A stretch of DNA of 37,254 bases. Source: Chloroflexi bacterium GWC2_73_18. Its GTDB lineage: Bacteria > Chloroflexota > Limnocylindria > Limnocylindrales > CSP1-4. The position numbers and the translations under genes are program-made. The stretch is taken from NCBI GenBank assembly GCA_001794945.1, contig MGMJ01000014.1:1-37254 (forward strand). The letters run 5' to 3'. The stretch's first letter is position 1; the number at the start of each line of letters is the position of its first letter. Positions 31,887 to 37,254 of the stretch are shown here, one piece after another. The notes under the pieces were generated by a model. The model was not told the origin of the DNA. It saw only the letters and a list, made by a program, of their open reading frames with translations, and did not search any database.

Positions 31887-32654
31887 ATGCGACTCCAGGA
31901 CAAGGTCTGCATCATCACCGGGGCGGGGAGCGGCATGGGCCGCACCGCGGCGCTCATGTTCGCCCGCGAGGGAGCCCGCGTCGTCGTGGCCGACTACGAC
32001 GAGCCGGCCGGGCGCGAGACGGCCGAGCTGGTCGGGCGGGAGGGCGGCCAGGCGTCCGTCGTGCAAGTCGACGTCTCGGCCGAGGCCGAGGCGAAGCGGA
32101 TGGTCGACCACGCGGTCGAGACGTACGGCCGGGTCGACTGCCTCTACAGCAACGCCGGCATCATGCCCGAGGCCGACCACTCGGTGATCGACACCGACGT
32201 CGCCACCTGGGACCGGGTGATGGCGGTCAACGTGCGGGGCATCTTCCTCGGCTGCAAGTACGCCATCCCACGGATGGTCGAGCAGGGGTCGGGCTCGATC
32301 ATCAACGTCGCCTCGTTCGTGGCGCTCCTCGGCTGCAGCGTGCCGCAGGACGCCTACACCGCGTCCAAGGGTGCGGTCATCTCGCTGACCCGCTCGCTCG
32401 CGGTCCAGTTCGCCCCAAGGGGGGTTCGCTCCAACGCGATCGCACCCGGGCCGGTCGAGACGCCGCTGCTGATGGACTGGCTCCTCAAGGACGAGCAGGC
32501 GAAGCGGATCCGCCTGGCGCGCAACCCGACCGGGCGCTTCGGCAAGCCCGAGGAGGTCGTCTCGGCGGCCGTCTACCTTGCCTCCGACGAGTCGCGCTGG
32601 ACGAACGGCTCGGTCCTCGTCGTCGACGGCGGGATCAGCGTCAACTACTTCTGA
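31887..32654 (+). CDS. Short-chain dehydrogenase/reductase (classical SDR)
   Basis: 255 residues. ATG 31887 has GAGGAAAGGA about 11 nt upstream. Cofactor motif TGAGSGMG, acidic VVADYDEP (prefers NAD), NAG at about 89-91, catalytic Ser 143 (INVAS), Tyr 157 and Lys 161 (YTASK), then PGPVETPL and the C-terminal VVDGGISVNYF. It oxidises or reduces an alcohol/carbonyl; the specific substrate is not evident. The last 14 bp overlap the end of the convergent histidine kinase gene. Confidence 0.93.
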   Translation: MRLQDKVCIITGAGSGMGRTAALMFAREGARVVVADYDEPAGRETAELVGREGGQASVVQVDVSAEAEAKRMVDHAVETYGRVDCLYSNAGIMPEADHSVIDTDVATWDRVMAVNVRGIFLGCKYAIPRMVEQGSGSIINVASFVALLGCSVPQDAYTASKGAVISLTRSLAVQFAPRGVRSNAIAPGPVETPLLMDWLLKDEQAKRIRLARNPTGRFGKPEEVVSAAVYLASDESRWTNGSVLVVDGGISVNYF

Positions 32655-34449
32655 CGTCGGGGACGCGCGCCGCGGCGGGCGGCAGGTAGATCGTGACCGT
32701 CGTCCCGCGGCCCGGCTCGCTCTGGAGGCGGACGCCGCCGCCAGCCCCACGGGCGACCCCGTGCACCGCCGCCAGCCCCATGCCCGCCCCCTCGCCGAAC
32801 GCCCTGGTGGTGAAGAACGGCTCGAAGGCGCGGGCGCGGGTCGCCTCGTCCATCCCGGCCCCGGTGTCGCTGACCGACAGCGCGACGTAGTCGCCGGCCG
32901 GCAGGTCGACCTCGGCCGCCGCTGCCGCGTCGAGCGCCGCCGTACCGGAGGCGACCGTCAGGGTGCCTCCATGGGGCATCGCCTCGTGGGCGTTGAGGAC
33001 GAGCTCCACGACGAGCCGCTCGACCTGGGCGGGGTCGATCAGGATCTCCGGGGCCGTCGGCTCGAGGACGAGCCACAGCTTCACCGCCTCGCCGACGAGA
33101 CCGCGCAGCAGCGGCTCGAGATCCGCCAGGACCGGGTTCGGCCCGACCACCTGCGGGGCCTGCGGCTGCCGGCGGCTGAAGGTGAGCAGGCGGTGGGTCA
33201 GGAGGGCCGCGCTGTCGGTCGCCTCCCTGATGGCGATCGCGTCCTCCCGGCGCGGATCGGCCGGGTCGAGGGCCGCCATCAGCATCTGGGCGTGGCCCCC
33301 GATCGCCTGGAGCCGGTTGTTGAACGAGTGGGCGATCCCGCCCGCCAGCCGGCCGACCGCCTCGAGCCGCTGCGCCTCGCGCAGCCGCTCTTCGGAGCGG
33401 CGCAGGTCGGTGACGTCCCGCGAGACGCCGAAGACACCGGCGACCTCGCCGCGCTCGTCGCGGTAGACGCCCTTCGTGGTCAGGTGGATGCGGGGCTCGC
33501 CCCCGAACGACACGGCCTCCTCGAAGATCCGCGTCTCCCCGCGCTCGATGGTGGCGCGGTCGTCCGCCATGAACGCCGCCGCCGCGTCGGGGGGGAAGAG
33601 GTCGCGGTCGTCGCGGTCGATCAGCTCCTCGGGACGCCGTCCGACGACGGCTGCCGCGGCGCGGTTGGCCAGGAGGTAGCGCCCGCCGCGGTCCTTGACG
33701 TAGATCGCGTCGGTCGTCCCGTCGGCGACCGCGTTCAGCAGGTCGAAGCTGCGCCGCAGGCGAGCCTCCGCGTCGGCCGCCTGCTCCCGTGCGCCGGTCG
33801 CCTCGGCGAGGGCATCGAGGAGCCGGCGACGCGCTTCACCCACGAGGATGAAGACGACCGCCACCGCCACCCCGACGGCGGCGATCCGGATCGGGGCGGT
33901 CTCGTCCCCGGGAGCGACTTCGTACGGCGGCAGGTACTCCTGGAGCGCGGTGGTGACCAGGGCGGCCAGCCATGCGATCGCCGCCAGCGGGGCGATCGCC
34001 CGGCGGCCCAGGTAGCGGAAGCCGATCGCCACGGCGACGAGCGGAACCAGCGCCAGCGCGACCGGGCTCCAGATAGCGAGGGCGAAGAGCGGTCCGGCGG
34101 CGACCATCGATCCCGCGACGAGAAGCACGGGGCCCTCGACGACGCCGCGGCGCGCGAGCACCCGGGCGCCCAGCAGCCCGAGGCCGGTCGCCAGCGAGGA
34201 CCCGGCGGCCAGGCCGGCCCCGTGGCTGTCGAACGCGACGGACGCCGCCGCCTCCACGACGGCGAACGCGAACGCGATCAGCGCAAAGGCGACGAGGAAG
34301 CGGCGGAGCCACTCGGCGTCGGCGGCCCGCATGGCGGGCAGCTGCCCGGCGCGCGACGCGCTCGAACGCAGGTGGCGGTCCCCCTGGGTCTCGCTGGACA
34401 AGGTAGTGTCTCTCTCTGTCGGGGCTGCCGCCGTGTGGGGATCGGGCAC
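32641..34449 (-). CDS. Membrane PAS histidine kinase
   Basis: 602 residues from GTG 34449. TTG at about 34402 with a GAGAGA stretch upstream, or the ATG before RAADAEW, are alternatives. Five or six membrane helices (about residues 48-205), a coiled linker, a PAS domain (about 240-355: DAIYVKDRGGRYLLANRAAA ... GVFGVSRDVTDL), then the phospho-acceptor helix with AGGIAHSFNNRLQA and the ATPase domain: LVLNAHEAMPHGG (N box), DTGAGMDE (G1), FEPFFTT (F box), GAGMGLAAVHG (G2). The cognate response regulator is not in the window. Its 3' end overlaps the SDR end by 14 bp. Confidence 0.9.
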   Translation of the reverse strand: MPDPHTAAAPTERDTTLSSETQGDRHLRSSASRAGQLPAMRAADAEWLRRFLVAFALIAFAFAVVEAAASVAFDSHGAGLAAGSSLATGLGLLGARVLARRGVVEGPVLLVAGSMVAAGPLFALAIWSPVALALVPLVAVAIGFRYLGRRAIAPLAAIAWLAALVTTALQEYLPPYEVAPGDETAPIRIAAVGVAVAVVFILVGEARRRLLDALAEATGAREQAADAEARLRRSFDLLNAVADGTTDAIYVKDRGGRYLLANRAAAAVVGRRPEELIDRDDRDLFPPDAAAAFMADDRATIERGETRIFEEAVSFGGEPRIHLTTKGVYRDERGEVAGVFGVSRDVTDLRRSEERLREAQRLEAVGRLAGGIAHSFNNRLQAIGGHAQMLMAALDPADPRREDAIAIREATDSAALLTHRLLTFSRRQPQAPQVVGPNPVLADLEPLLRGLVGEAVKLWLVLEPTAPEILIDPAQVERLVVELVLNAHEAMPHGGTLTVASGTAALDAAAAAEVDLPAGDYVALSVSDTGAGMDEATRARAFEPFFTTRAFGEGAGMGLAAVHGVARGAGGGVRLQSEPGRGTTVTIYLPPAAARVPDVRSS

Positions 34450-34605
34450 GCCACCAGGAAGTGCGGGTCCTCAGGGGCGAGTCTGCGAGGGGCGCCGACG
34501 CCTCGCCATGGCCCAGAGGTCTCGGAACCCGCTACGGCGTTCTCCGTACCTCGAACGGCCCCCCCCCGGCTGGCGCGACGCATCGGACTGCGCCACACTG
34601 GCGGC

Positions 34606-34818
34606 GTGGTCGAGCGTGCCGATCCGGCAGGCGACGAACCGACGCCCGCCCCCGACTCCCACCGCATCTCGATCGGCGTCGTCGAGCTGCGCGCGGGCGA
34701 CGACATGGCCGACCCGGAGTTCCGCCGCCTCCACGACACGATGCTCGACGAGTGCGTGGTGCCCGCGTCGCGGAAGGGCTTCGGGGCGCGCGAGCTCTTC
34801 CAGACCGGTGAGGTCTAG
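34606..34818 (+). CDS. Small acidic hypothetical protein upstream of the glucokinase
   Basis: 70 residues from GTG 34606. A polar start is followed by SIGVVELRAGDDMADPEFRR, LHDTMLDECVVPASRKGF and GARELFQTGEV, which read like real protein. The stop is 2 bp before the ROK start, so the two are probably co-transcribed. No clear ribosome site. No family recognised; a truncated remnant is possible. The rest of the gap to the divergent kinase gene (34450-34605) shows nothing. Confidence 0.5.
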   Translation: MVERADPAGDEPTPAPDSHRISIGVVELRAGDDMADPEFRRLHDTMLDECVVPASRKGFGARELFQTGEV

Positions 34819-34820
34819 CG

Positions 34821-35612
34821 GTGGCGCGCGGCGCGGCGGCGCGGCCCGGCGCGGTCACCGTCGGCGTCGGCGTCGACATGGGCGCCACCTGGCTACGCGC
34901 CGCGGCGGTCGACCTGCGCGCCGGCCGACTGCGCGGGCCACGACTGGAGATCCGCACGCCGTCTCCGTCCACGCCCGAGACGGTGACCTGGGAGATCGGC
35001 CGCCTGGTCGCCGAGGTCGCCGCCGCCACGTCGTCGACCCTCGCCGCGCCGCTGGGGATCGGCGTCCCCACGCCGGTCGTCGGCGGGCGCACGATGACCG
35101 CCGCCAACATCGACCACGCGTGGATCGGCTATCACGCGGTCGAGCGGATCTCCGCGTCGCTCGGACGGCCGGTGACCGTCGTCAATGACGCCGACGCGGC
35201 CGGCGTCGCCGAGATGCGATTCGGCGCCGGCGCCGGACACCGCGGCGTGGCCATGATCGTGACGCTGGGCACCGGCATCGGCACCGCGCTCTTCGTCGAG
35301 GGCCGGCTCGTGCCGAACCTGGAGCTCGGGCACCTCGAGCTGGGCGGTGAGGACGCGGAGCATCGGGCGGCCGCGTCGGCCAAGAGCCGCAGGCAGCTCG
35401 GCTGGACCGCCTGGGCGGCCGACCTGGACGCTTACCTCCGTCACCTCGACCGGCTGATCTGGCCCGACCTCTTCATCCTCGGCGGCGGCATCAGCCGCCA
35501 GGCCGAGAAGTTCATCCCGCTGCTGACGGTCCGCGCGCCGGTCGTGCCGGCCCGCCTGCGCAACGACGCCGGGATCATCGGCGCGGCGCTCGTCGCGGCC
35601 GAGCGCACCTGA
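34821..35612 (+). CDS. ppgK: ROK-family polyphosphate glucokinase-like kinase
   Basis: 263 residues. ROK/ASKHA fold: VGVGVDMGATWLRAAAVD (phosphate 1), GIGVPTPVVGG, catalytic Asp in VVNDADAAGVAEMRFGAG and MIVTLGTGIGTALFVEGRLV. The segment PNLELGHLELGG followed by EHRAAASAKSRRQLGWTAWA, and PDLFILGGGIS with FIPLLTVRAPVVPARLRNDAGI, are those of polyphosphate glucokinases, so it should phosphorylate glucose with polyphosphate and perhaps ATP. It lacks the Cys-rich ROK zinc motif, as PPGKs do. GTG start 2 bp after the small upstream gene. Confidence 0.87.
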   Translation: MARGAAARPGAVTVGVGVDMGATWLRAAAVDLRAGRLRGPRLEIRTPSPSTPETVTWEIGRLVAEVAAATSSTLAAPLGIGVPTPVVGGRTMTAANIDHAWIGYHAVERISASLGRPVTVVNDADAAGVAEMRFGAGAGHRGVAMIVTLGTGIGTALFVEGRLVPNLELGHLELGGEDAEHRAAASAKSRRQLGWTAWAADLDAYLRHLDRLIWPDLFILGGGISRQAEKFIPLLTVRAPVVPARLRNDAGIIGAALVAAERT

Positions 35613-35786
35613 CCGGCGGAGGCCTCCGCGGCCGAGCGCGGCTGATCGCGGGCGCGGCGCGATCCACGGCCTCTGCAACGGCCCGACGCTCCGGCGGGCG
35701 GACCCAACCTCCAAGACCCCGGTAACGCACCCGATCCCCAGTCGAGCGGTGATCAGGACCGGCGGCCGGGACTCGCCCAATCGCAT

Positions 35787-35810
35787 CTACGACGCCCGTC
35801 GTCCGCCGAA
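35787..35810. repeat. Degenerate single family-1 arm (E)
   Basis: CTACGACG, CCCGTCGT, CCGCCGAA resembles the family-1 left arm (TTACGACGG...CCGTCGTTCGACGAA) with one deletion and two or three changes. A partner is not clear: the sequence around 35918-35941 weakly recalls the right arm of element D (GAACG-N-GCACCG). Apart from this and the promoter at 35937, the 35613-35951 gap shows only short GC palindromes. Confidence 0.35.
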
Positions 35811-35936
35811 CGTGAAGGAGCGGCCGCGGGTCCCGGCCGACGGGCGCCGGCCGCGGACCGAGCCCTCAGCGTCGACGGTGAGCCGTGGCCGCGCCGCGCG
35901 GGGCGCCCACGACGGGGGAACGCGCACCGCGACCGT

Positions 35937-35942
35937 TATGAT
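35937..35942 (+). promoter_or_regulatory. -10 box TATGAT, leaderless start of antiporter
   Basis: TATGAT is followed by 9 nt and ATG 35952, with no ribosome site. Same arrangement as at 7699-7704. Confidence 0.45.
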
Positions 35943-35951
35943 CGGCCGGCG

Positions 35952-37254
35952 ATGCCCGATCTCGGCGCGCTGCTCGCCCCCGAGCTCTCGCCGGCCCTCC
36001 GCTTCCTGCTCGACATGGGCGTGGCCGTGGCGGCGGCACTGCTCGGGGGAGCGGTGGTCACCCGCTTCGGCCAGCCCGCCATCGTTGGCTATGTGCTCGC
36101 CGGCGTGGCGATCGGGCCGTTCACACCGGGCTTCGTCGGCGACGTCGAGCAGGTCGCCCTGCTGGCCGACATCGGCGTGGTCCTCCTCCTCTTCGCCCTC
36201 GGCATCGAGCTCTCGCTCGAGGAGCTCTGGCAGGTCCGCCGGGTGGCGGTCGGGGGTGCGCTCGTCCAGATCGCGCTGACCCTCGGCGCCGGGGCGGGGC
36301 TGATGTCGCTGTTCGGCTTCGAGCTGCGCGCCGCCCTGGTGCTGGGTGCGACCGTGGCGATCAGCTCCACCGTCGTGCTGGTCAAGCTGCTCTCGGAGCG
36401 GGGCGAACAGGACGCCCGGCACGGCCGGATCGCCATCGGCTGGATGATCGTGCAGGACCTCGTCACGATCGTTTTCATCGTCACTCTCCCTGCGCTGGAG
36501 AGCGGGGACCTGGCAGGGCCGCTCGTCGTGGCGCTGGGGAAGAGCCTCCTCTTCCTGGGGGTCGCCTTCTTCGCCGGCGCCCGACTGGTGCCGCTCCTCT
36601 TCCGCGCGGTGGCGGCGCTCGGCTCGCGGGAGCTCTTCCTGCTCGCGGTCGTCTCCACGGCGCTTCTCGCCGCCTTCATCTCCAGCGCGTACTTCGGGCT
36701 GAGCATCGCGCTCGGGGCCTTCGTGGCGGGCCTGCTCATCTCGCAATCCGAGATCGCCCACCAGGCCGTAGCCGAGGTGATGCCGTTCCGGGACCTCTTC
36801 GTCGTGCTCCTCTTCGTGTCGGTCGGGATGCTGGTCGATCCCGGGGCGCTCGGCGCCAGCCTGCCGCTCATCGCGGTGCTGCTGCTGGTCGCGGTCCCCG
36901 GGAAGGCGCTCGTCGGCGCGGCGCTGGCCCGCCGAGGGGGTGCCCCACCGCGCGTGGCGATCCTCACCGGGGCGGCGATCGCGCATGTCGGCGAGTTCTC
37001 CTTCATCCTCGCCAGCGACGCCCTCGAGCTCGGGGTGATCACCCCCGACGCCTACAACCTGGTACTCGGGACGGCGGTCGGGTCGATCATCCTGGCGCCA
37101 CTCACCTACCGGCTAGGCAGCATCCTGGCGCTGCGCGTCGACCAGCGCGCCGCCACGAACGGCGGCGCCGAGGGGGCCGCAGCCGCGACGATCGGGGAGG
37201 TCGTGATCCTGGGCGGCGGACGCGTGGGGCGAACCGTCGCCCGAGCGGTCGCGC
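35952..37254 (+). CDS. CPA2-family cation:proton antiporter (KefB/KefC-like), cut by window end
   Basis: 434 codons visible; the gene continues past the window. Twelve or so membrane helices in the Na+/H+ exchanger fold: AIVGYVLAGVAIGPFTPGFV, LLLFALGIELSLEELWQV, ATVAISSTVVLVKLLSERGE (with HGRIAIGWMIVQDLVTI following), ALGAFVAGLLISQSE, FRDLFVVLLFVSVGMLVDP and the GAAIAHVGEFSFIL helix. The frame then enters a Rossmann RCK-N domain (EVVILGGGRVGRTVARAVA) at the very end, which in KefB/C-like proteins binds nucleotides and gates transport. It likely exchanges K+ or Na+ for protons. A TATGAT box 9 nt before ATG 35952 suggests a leaderless mRNA. Confidence 0.92.
   Translation, partial: MPDLGALLAPELSPALRFLLDMGVAVAAALLGGAVVTRFGQPAIVGYVLAGVAIGPFTPGFVGDVEQVALLADIGVVLLLFALGIELSLEELWQVRRVAVGGALVQIALTLGAGAGLMSLFGFELRAALVLGATVAISSTVVLVKLLSERGEQDARHGRIAIGWMIVQDLVTIVFIVTLPALESGDLAGPLVVALGKSLLFLGVAFFAGARLVPLLFRAVAALGSRELFLLAVVSTALLAAFISSAYFGLSIALGAFVAGLLISQSEIAHQAVAEVMPFRDLFVVLLFVSVGMLVDPGALGASLPLIAVLLLVAVPGKALVGAALARRGGAPPRVAILTGAAIAHVGEFSFILASDALELGVITPDAYNLVLGTAVGSIILAPLTYRLGSILALRVDQRAATNGGAEGAAAATIGEVVILGGGRVGRTVARAVA

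Noticed and set aside
35958-36986. Long minus-strand open frames over the antiporter
   Set aside because: They are antisense to a clear membrane antiporter and translate to low-complexity Arg/Asp/Gly-rich sequence.

Overview
The window is GC-rich DNA from a free-living bacterium and carries no rRNA, tRNA or CRISPR array that I can see. Several features fit Chloroflexota (for example the uncultured soil and freshwater lineages related to Limnocylindria/Ellin6529): frequent GTG starts, many TANNNT -10 boxes only 6-9 nt before the start codon (leaderless genes), two ATP-dependent DNA ligases, a polyphosphate-type glucokinase and a decayed HTH-nuclease gene. An actinobacterial relative cannot be excluded. 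The taxonomic call is inference.

Layout. 1-2410 is an accessory, phage- or island-like block: the end of a frameshifted DNA methyltransferase, then tightly overlapping small genes behind an operator-like palindrome. 2846-3700 encodes a Tat-exported repeat protein. 3786-5328 is an intact-looking IS3-family element that has landed inside an older palindromic repeat element. 5544-11169 holds mostly minus-strand housekeeping genes (small conserved protein, membrane protein, class V aminotransferase, a duplicated-domain protein, ATP-dependent DNA ligase) with one divergent rhodanese. 11254-19718 holds an acetyltransferase, a DUF2269 membrane protein, a sulfite-oxidase-like molybdoenzyme, a second DNA ligase, a LON-domain protein, a zinc-ribbon MscL, an A-type Fe-S carrier, a KamB/NpmA-like rRNA methyltransferase and a thiolase. 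20142-24841 has a decayed HTH-nuclease gene, a DUF1444-like protein, an operon of flavin reductase, alpha/beta hydrolase and enoyl-CoA hydratase, and a methyltransferase. 25340-32654 is a nitrogen/amine-flavoured region: aspartate ammonia-lyase, a LolA/RseB-like protein, an APC permease, a glutamine-synthetase-family ligase and an SDR dehydrogenase. 32641-37254 has a PAS histidine kinase, polyphosphate glucokinase and a CPA2 antiporter cut by the window end.

The most unusual content is between the genes. At least eight intergenic elements of about 113-198 bp share one design: two inverted copies of a 24-43 bp arm, each arm itself containing a short-loop palindrome, around a poorly conserved GC-rich interior. 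Four elements (12265-12462, 19809-19994, 20801-20996, 26992-27189) share one arm sequence. A second arm family is at 12558-12742, a third at 25141-25257 and 31667-31779, and a fourth (3749-3775 with 5419-5444) is split by the IS3 element. Two copies of the first family bracket the decayed HTH/PD-(D/E)XK-nuclease gene. I could not run a genome-wide search, so copy number, mobility and function are open.
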